DNA of 64,000 nucleotides from Schistocerca nitens (GCF_023898315.1 NC_064616.1:648764974-648828973); one strand, 5' to 3'. Counted from the stretch's first letter, positions 1-11,420 are shown. Notes: generated by a model from the sequence alone, not told the origin. Program-made: numbers and translations.

Positions 1-910
1 AGAACTTTTGTAAAAGAAGTTTGTACTATTAGGCTTTTCCCAATCTCTACTCTTATGTTACTTTTTACTTTGTTCCTTATATGCCTAAAATTCATCCAAG
101 TGGTTTGTTTGTCACTTATAATTAAGTAATTGTCCTTGAAAAATTCAGATGCCTCATTCATTGTTCAAGTTATTTTTTCTTGTAGGTCAGCTTCATTAAC
201 TCCCTTGCTAAAAAGGCTCATATCGTCTGAAGAAAGTACTGAATCTGCTCTTGTTAGATGGTTAGGGCAACCATTAATAAAAACTAAGAAGAGCAGAGGG
301 CCTAGTACAGATCCCTGGGGTACACCAAAGTTGACTTTCTGATATGTTGAGTAATATTTTGTGCCCTTATGTATCATTTCAACACTTTGATATCTGTTGC
401 ACAAATACGATCGAAACCAACTATATGCTTTTCCACAGAATCGATAGCAATACAGTTTCTCTAGCAACATATCATGGCTGATGCCTTGGATAGATCTGAA
501 AATATTCCACAGCTTAAGTCCCCATTATCCATTGCAGTTAAAACCTGTTCCAAGAAGTGATATACAGCTATTTCTGTAGACCTGTTTTTCCTGAAACCAT
601 TCTGTGCATTGGTTAGAATTTGGCATTAGTTTAGGAAACTCAACCGTCTCTCATACATAAATCTCTGAATTAATTCAGCAAAATCTGACAGTTGTGACAA
701 TGAATGGTCTATAATTTTGTATGGTATATGGACAGTCCTCTTTTGTAAAGTGGCTTTGTTATTGACTTTGAAAGGGTACAGTACCGCTTGACATTGAAAA
801 TAGGTACAACATTCTTCGTTATTCCTGTCATAACAACATATTTTTTGTAATAATAACTCAATTTCACTTAATACACTGAAGCCGGATACCAGTGTAGGAA
901 AGAATGACAA
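1..910 (-). mobile_element. Non-LTR retrotransposon (CR1/jockey-like) reverse transcriptase relic, cut by window edge
   Basis: Read on the - strand, 470-165 gives an RT core with [13 protein letters not shown], followed by SSDDMS where an intact enzyme has the catalytic FADD. Upstream, 600-480 gives NGFRKNRSTE and then a SKAFD-like block, which are typical RT motifs 1-3. Further upstream, 770-640 resembles the region before the RT fingers (PFKVNNKATLQK). Below 165 the frame continues in a TKFLGV-like block until the window starts. Different frames are needed, so it is a pseudogene. The first catalytic position of the DD box is lost to serine. Clade placement is by motif flavour only. Confidence 0.75.
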
Positions 911-2600
911 TTTATTTATTTAATTGATCACATGTGCACTCCCACAAAATAATTCCCTACATCCAATTTGATGAGATCTAAGAAATGAATGAATGTATGG
1001 TCGTCTGCTAACCACAGATAGTGAATGTGCAATATATGACCATCTTTGAGACGGTCCTTTGGTTACCTTTGGTGGAACCAAAGAGATGAAATTTACCTGA
1101 GCTTTGAGCGCCTGAAATGTGGCTGACCAATGGGTAGAATGGTCTTCCCCCACCTCAACAGAGGTGCGAGATGACCTGAAGAATGGCCATGTTTCAGCGC
1201 TCTACTGCTGGATCTAGTGTTGGTAAGACCTGTCTTAGGTGTGCTCCGTAAAGACAAAAGAGTGAAGTCATGGTATGCATGTGAAATACTTAAGCATAGT
1301 TTGAATAATAATTTCTGTATTTCAGGAACATTTGTGGGAAGAATTAAATGTCAGGCAGGTAATATTAAGGGGATTGTAGTAATCTTCAGAAGTGACCAAA
1401 GATTATCAAAAACAAATAATCAAATTATTTAAAAATGAAGCATTAAAAGAAAAATCGTCTCTTAAACTTTTATTAACATCAAAAAATTTTAGCACTAAAA
1501 TTATATTTGTCAAATTTATGAATCTGTTTTTCGTTTTCAGTTATAAATATAAATTAAATTACTTTCAATATCATATTTTACCTTTAAAATAACTTATTTG
1601 GTTTAAGTATGAAGTGAAATCCGTTTTTGAAGATTTTCTGATAAGCTGTTTCTTTTTCTTTTAGTGTATAATCATTATTGCTTGTATAGTAGAAAATTAT
1701 TGAATTTTTTATATGCTTTTGTGCTCAAACTTTGTGGTCAGGAGTTATACTTTTTTTCTCAATATTGCTCAACAAAAATATCATATCAGCCAATTGGATC
1801 ACCCAGTTTTACTTATCTTCTACTGTTAAAAATAACGTAAGTGTTAGTATGGTGGAAAATATTAATTCTATCATTCTGATTTTCTTTATTTAAATTATCA
1901 ATTACATTTTTTCATTTCTTCTTATTCATTTTTGTCAGCTGTGCATTAGTTGTTGACTCTAGTTTTTTTTAATTTGGTGCTAATTGTGTATATTATTTCT
2001 AATTCATTTTCAGTAAAATTTTCTATACTTTTTAATAACTTTTATGAATTTTTTATTTTTTGATTCTGTTTCTGATTCATTTTAATGAAATTTTCTATTT
2101 CATTTTTATTTTTTCCATTTAATTTTCATAAAATTTTTATTAATAATTTTTCTATTTCCAATTATTTTTATTTAAAATTTAAATTTCATTTTTTTCTTTC
2201 TCTAATTCATCTTAAATCGTTCTTGAATTAATTTTTGATTATGATTGATTAAAATTTCATTGTGATTGTTTATTCTTCATTTTAGATGCAAATTATCATT
2301 TTCAATATTTATTTTATTGCACAAAATCCTCAATTATTCTACTTCTATTATCTTGAAATTTATAATTATCTGATAATCACCACAAATAAAAATATCAAAA
2401 TTTTGTCTTCTTTCCACATCATAATATAAATCCTTTTTCCCCAAATAGTTAATGACTTTGTTTTAAAATATTGCCACAAACATAATCAAAAACTAGTGTT
2501 AGTTTTCACAGTAACAAATGGAATGAGTAATTAAATTACTGGACATTTCCAGATTAACTATAACAGGTACCAATTATTCGATTTACTCGGAAATTAATCA
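911..2600. other. Unassigned sequence; AT-rich from about 1600
   Basis: I recognise no gene here. From about 1400 the sequence becomes strongly AT-rich with many T runs, and all frames are closed frequently. It may be an extension of the decayed polinton-like element that starts to be recognisable near 2.6 kb, but no coding trace supports that for this part. Confidence 0.4.
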
Positions 2601-2699
2601 ATCATAAATTCAAATATGAAATGTATCATTTTTTATTCTTCAGCAAGATTTTCTAAGTAAAAATTTAATAATGTTTTATTATTTTTGGAAATTTTTTAA

Positions 2700-2870
2700 C
2701 CAGTTCTTTGCTTTTCCATTGCTAAGTTATATCCTTTTTGTTCTTGTAACTCTCTATCATATTTTTATTTAGTGTCATAAGAAGACTGAAAAGATGCTGC
2801 ACCACCACCTAATGAACAATGTGTACCTAATGCTGTTAATGAAAATAGTAAATAACTGCCTTCATGTTTT
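2700..2870 (-). pseudogene. Trace of a polinton/adintovirus structural-protein-like segment
   Basis: The - strand reads an ALG...GGGAASFQ stretch followed by YDRELQEQKGYNLAMEKQ, then a stop. A glycine/alanine-rich hydrophobic patch followed by a charged K/E/Q helix is characteristic of a small structural ORF seen in many arthropod Polintons. The recognition is from family memory, and only about 50 codons are alignable by eye. Orientation opposite to the ATPase trace would mean the element is bidirectional or rearranged. Confidence 0.35.
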
Positions 2871-4109
2871 GTTAAAGTAGAAACATTTTTCCTTTTCTTA
2901 TAAGATAATCAAAAATTCTTGTCACAATTGGAATACCTAATATGATAAGTACATTTCGACCAATTTTTATCTTCTTTTTCCAGCATCAGTTAAAAAATTA
3001 TTAAAATATTTAATTTTTCATTGTTAATTCTGGCTTTAATTGCTATATGTTTAGTTGTAGCACTACGAAAATAGGATAATCAACTGTAAAATTCTTTATT
3101 CATATAAATAAATAGTTTGTACAGTTCTAATGAAATTATTGTTAAAAAATTTATATAATTTATCGTTTCTAAAATTTTTGTTACAGTAGTGGCATTCGAA
3201 TAAACAGAATCATTATTTTCATGAGTTATATTTATCTCTAAATCCTTACATTTATTATGAATAGAAAAAAGAAGGAAAATTTGGCTTGTAGTTTATTGCA
3301 GCACTAAATATTAATTCTGGTTTAAGTGAAGCAAAAACACTAGTCTCCCAATGAGCATAAACATTCAATCAGCTAAACTAAAATGATTATTAATTAAATA
3401 GAAAGGAGTTAAATTTGGTAAATTATCAGCAATAATTTTTTCTTTAGGTAGAATAGTTTGATTATCAAGGCCTAAAATCCCCTATACCATATCTATATTC
3501 ATATATAACTTAACATCACTTCAAGTAATAACTTTATTTAAAATTGATCTTCTACAGTATGTATATTGCATGTCTGATTATGCATAATTTTTTCTAAATT
3601 TTTAATATTGTATTGATCAACAGGTATTTTTATTGTTTCTCCATCACAATATTATTTATTATTTTTTTATATTATACTTGGAGTTAAAAAAGTTGTATAA
3701 AACCAATTAAAGCAATTAAGTTATTATTAACTTGTAGAGGTACACTTAATAATATTTTGAGAGGTGATGAATTATTAATTTCCTTACTTATTCGTTATTA
3801 ACAAATTTATGTTGGAATAAATGAGATGCTATCAAGTTTGTTTTAGCTGTCACAATCAAAAATCATATTGTCATCCAAACATAAGAAGTTTTGAGAAAAA
3901 ATTAACATAGTAAGCTTTTACATACTTCTATTCGATGTGTAATAACTGGACCAAGCAGATGTAGAAAAAGAACATAAGTGATTGATAATTAAATTTTATC
4001 TCCAGATTGATTAAACTGGCATAAAACACATCATTTTATATTTATTCACAAAGCTTGGATCACTAAACACTCGGAAATTATAAAAGATGTGAAAAGTCTA
4101 AACATATAA

Positions 4110-4480
4110 ATAAAAAAATTGCTACTTTTATCGAAATAATGATGAATTTAACCCATTAGATGTAAGTGATACTAATTCGATTGTTTTAGTTGATGCTTGT
4201 ATTATTGAAAATCGAGATAAACTTAAATAATATCTTACTAGACGACGACATGAAGAAGTACATTGTTTTTATTTAACTCAAACATTTTCAAAAGTATCAA
4301 AACAATTAGTAAGAGGTAATTTAATATTTTAAAAGTATTTTTAGAAAAATTGATTCAAATTGAAATAATATCTCTCATGAATTTGATTACTTTAAAACAA
4401 TGTGTTGGAAATGTTTGACTGGTCATAAATTTGGGTATTCCAATGAATATGACAAGAAAATTAAATAATTAAAAATGCAG
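4110..4480 (+). pseudogene. Packaging-ATPase-like relic (FtsK/HerA-type, polinton-like)
   Basis: The + strand reads IVLVDACIIENRDKLK, a stop, then YLTRRRHEEVHCFYLTQTFSK and KQLVRGNL. A hydrophobic strand ending in acidic residues (Walker-B-like), then a [F/Y][F/L]TRGRH-like segment, then C.FYL[S/T]Q is the hallmark order of the C-terminal half of the genome-packaging ATPase of Polintons and related dsDNA viruses. A later segment continues this in another frame with FDYFKTMCWKC. At least one internal stop and one frameshift make it non-functional. The N-terminal Walker A part is not recognisable. Confidence 0.6.
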
Positions 4481-4809
4481 CATTTATATTAAAGATTTGT
4501 AGAAACATTAAAATGAATGTAAAAATATACAATTTTATTGTTAAAAATAAATTACTTTTTCCTGTATCCTTAATAAATATTTGCCAAATACGATCGTTGA
4601 AAGGGAGTTAGTATACATTGAGTGTACAGTCCAGAGGCTGTTATAAAAGCTAAGTGAAATAGGAAAATAAAAGGACAATGAAACGAAACATTTAAAAATA
4701 AAAAAGGGGCCTATAACTAAATATGTAAAATATCAAAAAAGAAGATCAATCTGTTATTGATTACAATCGAAGATACAGCCAACAAGGTTTTAAAAGCAAT
4801 GCAATAATA

Positions 4810-5480
4810 TAAAGAAGTTGAAAAACAATTTTTTTGTCATCATCAACAACAACATTATTTAGAAGAATTTAATGGCATACGAACAATTAACCAATATGCT
4901 AGAGATTACACTTTATATGAGTGAAAAATACAACATTTATTGAATATATGTGAAAAAGAAGTTAATGACAAAGTTGAAAAAGGAAGAACAAGCATCAAAT
5001 TGTCAAAGAAATAAATATAATTTCACAATGCTAGAATATTTCAACAACACTGAAGATACAGTTTATGGATTAAGACCTGTCTGTATAATTTAATATATTG
5101 GAAGACTGCCACTAAAATTTGATGTTGATATATTAACAGTTTGCGATAAAACATTTAAGTGAACAATAGAATTATGACCCCTTTAACTAAAAAAACATAT
5201 AACTATATATGATTTGCATAGCAAATTTGATAATGTTGATTTAACAATTTATGCATGTATGTTTTATACTTCAGGTGCATTATTTAATGAAGTGATCAAA
5301 ATAAATTAAAATCAAGTAAGGGTAATAAATATATATATTGATAACAGAAATTTTCCATATCTAGTTAAAAAAATTCTTCTAGATTTAAATTCAAGTGAAG
5401 ATGAAAAAATTGATGTTGACTTTATTAATACATATATATGGATGAGTGATGTCTGTTAGTTATTCGATAGATAGCAATAA
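4810..5480 (+). pseudogene. Relic of a conserved Polinton-associated ORF (DTVYGLR / YIGRLPL blocks)
   Basis: Read on the + strand, a helical, glutamine-rich stretch (about 4830-4990) precedes a block with NTEDTVYGLR, then YIGRLPLKFDVD and KTFK. The order [D/E]xVYG[I/L]R, 'x-IG-x-x-x-[I/V/L]', then a 'T[Y/F]KGTPGLW'-type end is common to an ORF found in many animal Polinton insertions. Here the last part is degraded. Stops occur after VCII and again downstream. The function of the family member is not known to me. Confidence 0.4.
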
Positions 5481-5689
5481 TCATGGTGAGGAATTATTTG
5501 GGAATAAATACTATTATTGTGAATAAGGTAGAATAGCAAAAACGTTAAAAAATAAATTTACTGGATTAATTATTAATAATCCATAATGAATTTTATATTT
5601 AATTAGATTTTTTTATAATTTGTCCAACACATTTTGGAAATCGGAAAAATATGGAAACAGATTAGTTAATACTATAAATAATATAAATT

Positions 5690-5965
5690 ACCATTCAAAA
5701 ACCATCTTCCTGGTTACAATTATTGTGGTCCAGGAACAAAATTAACTGAAGGTTGTCGAAAAGCTGATATTGTAGAGAGCGATAATAAAGATTTAGAAAA
5801 AAGACGTGAATCAGATAAAGAACTTCAATTAATGGCAAAAAAAGAATGGGTGCTGTAGATGCTTCATTTGGTGATGAATTAGCAGCAGTGACAGCTAGAG
5901 GATTGATGTATGGAAAACGACAATTAGGAATTGGCCTCGATGATAATGGTTGGGGATGATCAATG
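5690..5965 (+). pseudogene. PLA2-like (parvoviral VP1u-type) domain relic of the polinton-like element
   Basis: The + strand reads LPGYNYCGPGTKL, the Ca2+-binding loop signature of the phospholipase A2 domain found in parvoviral VP1 and in Polinton/adintovirus structural proteins. The catalytic helix, normally containing an HD pair, reads CRKADIVES here, so the catalytic histidine is replaced. After a frameshift near 5855 the frame resumes as DASFGDELAA and then LGIGLDD, matching the usual tail. Both the missing histidine and the frameshift indicate a dead copy. Confidence 0.6.
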
Positions 5966-5985
5966 TTTTGATAGAATGTTTTTAC

Positions 5986-6558
5986 TACTTTTAATGGTAT
6001 TAAAATTTTTAATTATATTCAATAGCAACAGGAAGGGCCAGAGTGGCCCAGACCCACCAGAAATTTTGTGATATGCCTTTATTTTGTGTATACTTTTGAA
6101 TTATATCGAAGAGATTGAGTATGTCATGGTTTTGGTGTAGTACGAGTGACAGAGACCAAGAGGTAATCGTTGCAGAGGCGCAATGTTGCAGTGAACTGCC
6201 ATTAGGTGGGCTGGGTTTTGGCACTACACCCTCTCTCTCTACAACCCTCAGCGTATCCTTCCACAGTGACAAACCAGTTTCTCTTTCCCCAGTCCATAAA
6301 GTCAACACTGTAAGCCATCGTCAAGTGTCCATCTACTCCCTCCACAACCTCTCATCCAAAGACGTTAGTCACACAGTTGTGTCTCTCCCTTCCTTGCCCA
6401 CTTGCCCACGCACCTACACAATGTTTGGGGCCAGCCGGCTTGGGTCCATAGCGAGAGCTATACCAAGATCATCCAGCGCTCTTGGCAAAACCACCAAAGT
6501 TGCACTCTTTCTCTCCCGTTTCTGAATGGTGTGTAGTAAATGCGGAAACGTATAAACT
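5986..6558. other. No gene recognised between polinton-like relic and RTE element
   Basis: Moderately complex sequence without a recognisable coding trace. An open frame at 6115-6525 (+) has low-complexity, serine-rich content and no family signature, so I treat it as chance. Confidence 0.35.
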
Positions 6559-6599
6559 GTTGTTGTTGTTGTTGTTGTGGTCTTCAATCTAGAGACTGG

Positions 6600-8570
6600 T
6601 TTGATGCAGCTCTCCATGCTACTCTATCCTGTAAAAGCCTCTTTATCTCAGAATAACTACTGCAACCTACAATCTTCTGAATCTGCTTAGTGTATTTATG
6701 CACTGTTTATTGACCATGTTTCACTTCCATACATGGCTACACTCCATAAAAATACATTCAGAAAAGACTTCCTAGCACTTAAATCTATACTCGACATTAA
6801 TAAGTTCCTCTTCTTCAGAAATACTTTCCTAGCCATTGCCAGTCTACATTTTATATCCTCTCTACTTTGACTATCATCAGTTATTTTGATCCCCAAATAG
6901 CAAAATTCATTTAATCCTTTAATTGTCTCAATTCCTAATCTAATACCCTCACTATCACGTGATTTAATTCGACTGCCTTCCATTATCTTCATTTTGCTTT
7001 TGTTGATGTTCATATTATAACCTCCTTTCAAGACACTGACCATTCAGCTCAACTGATCTTCAGGTCCTATGCTACCTGTGACAGAATTACACGCAATGCT
7101 TTTATTTCTTCTCCATGGATTTTAATTCCTACTCCAATTTTTCTTTTGTTTCCTTTACTGCTTGGTCAATATACAGATTGAATAACATTGAGGATAGGCT
7201 ACAACCCTGCGTCAGTCCCTTCTCAATCACTGCTTCCCTTTCATGCTCCTCGACTCTTATAACTCCCATCTGGTTACTGTACAAATTGTAAATAGCCTTT
7301 CGCTCCCTGTGTTTCACACCTGCCACATTCAGAATTTGAAAGATAGTATTCCAGACGAACGTCAGCCGAAGAACCTGAGACAGAAGCCAATAGACAGTTT
7401 GTCAACAAGTGGCCACAAAAGCCTCAATAATTTTGTATTCCAGTTAACATTGTCAAAACCTTTTTCTCAGTCTACAAATGCCAGAAACATAGGTTAGCTT
7501 TTCCTTAACCTATTTTCTAAGATAAGTCGCAGGTTCAGTATTGCCTCGTGTGTTTCAACATTTCTGTGAAATCCAAACTGATCATCCCCAAAGTCGTCTT
7601 CTAGTAGTATTTTCTTTCGTTTGTAAGGGATACGTGTTAGTATTTTGCAACCATGACGTACTAAACTGATAGTTCGGTAATTTTTACACCTGTCAACGTC
7701 TGCTTTCTTTGGGATTGGAATTATTACATTCTTCTTGAAGTCTGAAGCTATTTCGCATGTGTCATACATCTTTGTCACCAGATGGAAGAGTTTTGTCACG
7801 GCTGGCTCTCCCAAGGCTTTCACCAGTTCTAATGGAATGTTGTCTACTCCTGGGGCCTTGTTTCGACTTAGGTCTTTCTGTGCTCTGTCAAATTCTTCAC
7901 GCAGTATCCTATCTCCCATTTCATCTACATCTACATTCTCTTACATTTCCTTCCATTTCCATAATATTGCCCTCAAGTACATCGCCCTTGAATAGACCCT
8001 CTATGTACTCCTTCCACCTTTCTGCTTTTCCTTCTTTACTTATGACTGGTTTTCCATCTGGGCTCTTGATATTCATACAGGTGGTTCTCTTTTCTGCAAA
8101 GATCTCTTTGATTTTCCTCTAGGCAGTATCTATCTTACCCCTAGTGATATATGCTTCTTCATCCTTACATTTGTCCTCTAACCACCCCTGCTTAGCCATT
8201 TGGCAGTTCCTGCCGATCTCATTTTTGAGACGTTTCTATTCCTTTTCACCTACTTCATTTACTGCACTTTTATATATTCTTCTTTCATCAGTTAAATTCA
8301 GTATCTCTTCTGTTCCCCAAGGATTTCTACTAGCCCTCGTCTTTTCACCTACTTGATCCTCTGCTGCCTTCACTATTTCATCCCTCAAAGCTACCCATTC
8401 TTCTTCCACTGTACTTCTTTCCCCTGTTCTTGTCAATCGTTCCCTATTGCTTTCTTTGAAACACTCTACAACCTCTGGTTCTTTCACATTATTCAGGCCC
8501 ATCTCCTTAAGTTTCTACCATTTTGCAGTTTCTTCAGTTTTAATCTACAGTTCATAACCAATACATTGTG
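6600..8570 (-). pseudogene. RTE reverse transcriptase, broken into several frames
   Basis: In - strand order, 8502-8236 is the linker between endonuclease and RT, 7919-7494 carries RT fingers and palm motifs (KAPGVDNIP, PIPKKAD, NYRTISL, FGFH.N..T.EAI), 7326-7129 carries LTQGCSLSSMLFNLYID, and 7043-6696 carries the post-catalytic part with GYNMNINKSK, YLGIKI and RKVFLKKRNLLMSS. The catalytic YADD segment expected between 7129 and 7043 falls in a damaged stretch and is not in an open frame. Frameshifts separate the blocks, so no functional enzyme can be made. Confidence 0.8.
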
Positions 8571-8571
8571 G

Positions 8572-9600
8572 TCAGGAATATCGGACCAGGTTTGTGATTG
8601 GATTCAGGATTTCCTAGAAGAAAGAACACAACATGTCATTCTTAACGGTTCAAAATCTGCAGATGTAGAGGTAATTTCGGGAGTACCGCAAGGAAGCGTG
8701 ATAGGACCTTTATTGTTTACAATATACATAAATGACTTAGTTGACAACATCGGTAGCTCCGTGAGGCTATTTGCAGATGACACGGTTGTCTACAAGAAAG
8801 TAGCAACATCAGAAGACTCGTACGTACTCCAGGAAGACCTGCAGAGGATTAATGAATGGTGCGACAGCTGGCAGCTTTCCCTAAACGTAGATAAATGTAA
8901 TATAATGCGCATACATAGGGGCAGAAATCCATTCCAGTACGATTATGCCATAGGTGGTAAATCATTGGAAGCGGTAACGACCGTAAAATACTTAGGAGTT
9001 ACTATCCGGAGCGATCTGAAGTGGAATGATCACATAAAACAAATAGTGGGAAAAGCAGGCGCCAGGTTGAGATTCATAGGAAGAATTCTAAGAAAATGTG
9101 ACTCATCGACGAAAGAAGTAGCTTACAAAACGCTTGTTCGTCCGATTCTTGATTATTGCTCATCAGTATGGGACCCTTACCAGGTTGGATTAATAGAAGA
9201 GATAGACATGATCCAGCGAAAAGCAGCGCGATTCGTCATGGGGACATTTAGTCAGCGCGAGAGCGTTACGGAGATGCTGAACAAGCTCCAGTGGCGGACA
9301 CTTCAAGAAAGGCGTTACGCAATACGGAGAGGTTTATTATCGAAATTACGAGAGAGCACATTCCGGGAAGAGATGGGCAACATATTACTACCGCCCACAT
9401 ATATCTCGCGTAATGATCACAACGAAAAGATCCGAGAAATTAGAGCAAATACGGAGACTTACAAGCAGTCGTTCTTCCCACGCACAATTCGTGAATGGAA
9501 CAGGGAAGGGGGGATCAGATAGTGGTACAATAAGTACCCTCCGCCACACACCGTAAGGTGGCTCGCGGAGTATAGATGTAGATGTAGATGTAGATGTAGA
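8572..9600 (+). mobile_element. 5'-truncated LINE (CR1/jockey-like) with (GATGTA)n tail, nested in the RTE element
   Basis: RTE-like - strand sequence is interrupted after TTGTGGTCAGGA and resumes at GTCTACATCTGC. The intervening + strand DNA carries an uninterrupted RT C-terminal half to the stop at 9522, a short 3' UTR and a tail of about four GATGTA units (9573-9600). The open frame and the lack of internal stops show it is younger than its RTE host. Two more decayed copies of what looks like the same family lie at about 17.3-19.07 kb (+) and 19.2-20.5 kb (-). Confidence 0.85.
8578..9522 (+). CDS. Partial LINE reverse transcriptase (catalytic half and thumb), open
   Basis: The frame is open upstream to 8353, but the part before about 8575 belongs to the RTE flank, so I start at the element's edge; no native start codon is present. 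Visible blocks in order are VCDWIQDFLEERTQHVILNGS, GVPQGSVIGPLLFTIYINDL, the catalytic FADDT, LSLNVDKCNIM, VKYLGVTI, and the C-terminal LVRPILDYCSSVWDP and RKAARFV conserved in CR1/jockey-type RTs. It ends with FFPRTIREWNR at a TAG. About 315 residues remain of an enzyme that is normally 900 or more. The catalytic residues are intact, but with no endonuclease or promoter it is a dead-on-arrival copy. Confidence 0.85.
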   Translation: MSDQVCDWIQDFLEERTQHVILNGSKSADVEVISGVPQGSVIGPLLFTIYINDLVDNIGSSVRLFADDTVVYKKVATSEDSYVLQEDLQRINEWCDSWQLSLNVDKCNIMRIHRGRNPFQYDYAIGGKSLEAVTTVKYLGVTIRSDLKWNDHIKQIVGKAGARLRFIGRILRKCDSSTKEVAYKTLVRPILDYCSSVWDPYQVGLIEEIDMIQRKAARFVMGTFSQRESVTEMLNKLQWRTLQERRYAIRRGLLSKLRESTFREEMGNILLPPTYISRNDHNEKIREIRANTETYKQSFFPRTIREWNREGGIR

Positions 9601-10335
9601 GTCTACATCTGCACCTGGAAATGTCTTACAATTTAAAACCTGGTTCCTAAATCTCTGTCTTACCATTATATAATCTATATGAGATCTTCCAGTGTCTCCA
9701 GGCCCGTTCCACGTATACAACGTTCTTCCATGATTCTTAAACCAAGTGTTAGCTATGATTAAGTTATGCTCCATGCAAAATTCTATCAGGCGGCTTTCTC
9801 TTTCATTTCTTACCCCCATTCCATATTCACCTACTATGTTTCCTTCTCTCCCCTTTCCTACTATCGAATTCAAGTCACACATGACTATTAAATTTTCGCC
9901 TCCCTTCACTATCTGAATAATTTCTTCTATCTCATCATACATTTCTTCAGTCTCTTCATCATCTGCAGAGCTAGTTGGCATATAAACTTGTACTACTGTT
10001 GTAGGTGTGGCTTCATGTCTGTCTTGGCTACAATAATGCATTCACTATGCTGTACATAGTAGCTCATTCGTGTTCCTGTTTTTTATTCATTATTCAGCCT
10101 GTTCCTGTGTTACCCATATTTGATTTTGTATTTACGAGAGCGCTATATGCACCTGACCAGAAGTCTTGTTCCTTCTGCCACCGAACTTCAGAAATTCCCA
10201 TTGTATCTAGCTTTAACCTATCCATTTCCCTTTTTCAATTTTCTAACCTACCTTCCCAATTAAGGGATCTGAGATTCCATGCTCCGATCCATAGAACGCC
10301 AGTTTTATTTCTCCTGGTAATGACATCCTCCTGAA
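9601..10335 (-). pseudogene. RTE apurinic-like endonuclease domain, separated from its RT
   Basis: The - strand from 10041 reads VVQVYMPTSSADDEETEEMYDEI, NLIVMCDLNSIVGKGREGN, ERESRLIEFCMEHNLIIANT, TWNGPGDTGRSHIDYIMV. These are the central and C-terminal motifs of the APE-type endonuclease of RTE LINEs (GDxN appears as CDLN; the final SDH lies beyond the break). Upstream, around 10330-10240, an IGAWNLRSLN-like start is visible. The frame runs at its 3' end into the inserted LINE tail, giving an artificial STSTSTS coding of the GATGTA repeat. Confidence 0.8.
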
Positions 10336-10715
10336 TAGTCCCCACCTGGAGATCTGAATGGGGGACTATTTTACCTCCAGAATATTTTACACAAGAGGAC
10401 GCCATCATCATTCAACCATACAGTAACACTACAGTTCCTCAGGAAAAATTACGGCTGTAGTTACCCCTTCCTTTCAGCTATTGCAATTCCAGCACAGCAA
10501 GGCCGTTTTGGTTGATCCATCCAGATTGTTGCCCCTGCAACTATTAAAAGGCTGCTGCCCTTCTTCAGGAACAACACTTTGTCTGACCTTTCAAGAGATA
10601 CCCCTCTGCTGTGGTTGCACCTATGGTATGGCTATCTGTATTGCTGAGGCGTGCAAGACCCCCACCAATGGCAAAGTCCATGGTCAATGGGCGACAATAT
10701 TACCAAATGCATCCA

Positions 10716-10984
10716 AATAGCACCAAGGCAGGGGCGCCCATACCCGTGGACAAGGGGCGAGGGGAGGAGCGACGCTGCACCCCCTCCCTCAGCTCTCAAG
10801 GAAAGAAAAAAATATAATGTAGTCAGGTGTTTTTTTTTTTCAAGAAAATGATTTAAAAGTCGGTTTTATGCATGTTTTTATGGCTACTTACAAGTCGCCA
10901 TCCGTCTTTCAAAATGCTAAAAATACTCTCTACCCACAGATCCATGTCCATTCCTACAACCTATCATATGGGTGCCCTTGCATC
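10716..10984. other. No gene recognised; possible short repeat
   Basis: It contains a GC-richer patch (about 10730-10800) followed by A- and T-runs. No coding or structural signature is visible. Confidence 0.3.
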
Positions 10985-11420
10985 AATGTACTGTTATTCT
11001 TTTCTTGGCTGCCGAAGGACAGACACTGGTAGACATCTATTGGCGAATGAAGAATGTGTATGGAACAGCATGTCTGTCGAAAACCACGATTGTGGAATGG
11101 TGTGCCAAGTTCTGTGCTGGTAGCACGTCCCCATATCGCAAATGTCGTAATACAGAAGCTATGTCAACTCGATTGGGAGACACTCGAGCACCCTCCCTAC
11201 AGTGCTCATCTCTCCCAATGTGATTATCACGCCTCCAGTCCCTTAAGAAAGGCCTTGAAGGGTCGACGACTGCTGTCAGACAAGGATGTGCAGCAGACGG
11301 TTATGGACTTCTTCACGCAGCTGGACACAGTGTTTTACGAAATATTTATCTCCGATCTGGTGCATTGGTGGGAAGATTGCCTCAATGCTCATGGCAGTTT
11401 TACCTGTTTGGCATATTGAT
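10985..11420 (+). pseudogene. Mariner-family transposase relic, internally deleted
   Basis: The + strand reads EGQTLVDIYWRMKNVYGTACLSKTTIVEWCAKF, matching the mariner N-terminal helix-turn-helix pattern (a [VI]YG[DE].[CA]LS..[TQ]V.[ED]W..[RK]F motif). In other frames it continues with RPHIANVVIQKLCQLDWETLEHPPYSAHLSQCDYH and a C-terminal tail with WEDCLNAHGSF. The order N-terminal HTH, then directly the last catalytic region (PHxA...HPPYSxxLxxCDYH), shows that about half of a normal 340-residue mariner transposase is missing. The aspartate expected in HPPYSPDL is histidine here, so the copy is inactive. Confidence 0.75.

Larger units (their letters stand above)
2600..5985. mobile_element. Decayed Polinton/Maverick or adintovirus-like integrated element
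   Basis: An AT-rich block holds several degenerate coding traces that occur together in Polintons and related adintoviruses. They are a packaging-ATPase-like segment (+, 4110-4480), a segment with the conserved DTVYGLR / YIGRLPL blocks (+, about 4810-5300), a PLA2-like capsid-associated domain (+, 5690-5965), and on the - strand at about 2870-2700 a Gly/Ala-rich segment followed by YDRELQEQK resembling a minor-structural protein of these elements. All are broken by stops and frameshifts. No terminal inverted repeats, integrase or DNA polymerase B were found, so the boundaries are guesses. It is an old, non-functional copy. Confidence 0.6.
6559..10715 (-). mobile_element. RTE-clade non-LTR retrotransposon, interrupted by a nested LINE
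   Basis: The 3' end is at about 6559, where the - strand ends in a (CAA)n tail. Going 5' on the - strand come RT blocks (7043-6696, 7326-7129, 7919-7494, 8502-8236), then the inserted LINE (about 8572-9600), then an endonuclease block (10041-9600) and an untranslated or 5' coding part up to about 10715. The RT has KDLSRNKAPGVDNIPLELVK, VIIPIPKKAD, CKNYRTISL, LTQGCSLSSMLFNLYID and YLGIKI. The endonuclease has QVYMPTSSADDEE, VMCDLNS, RSHIDYI. EN-RT organisation with a short repeat tail is typical of RTE. Several frames are needed, so the copy is dead. The sequence looks like an abundant orthopteran repeat, from memory. Confidence 0.85.
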
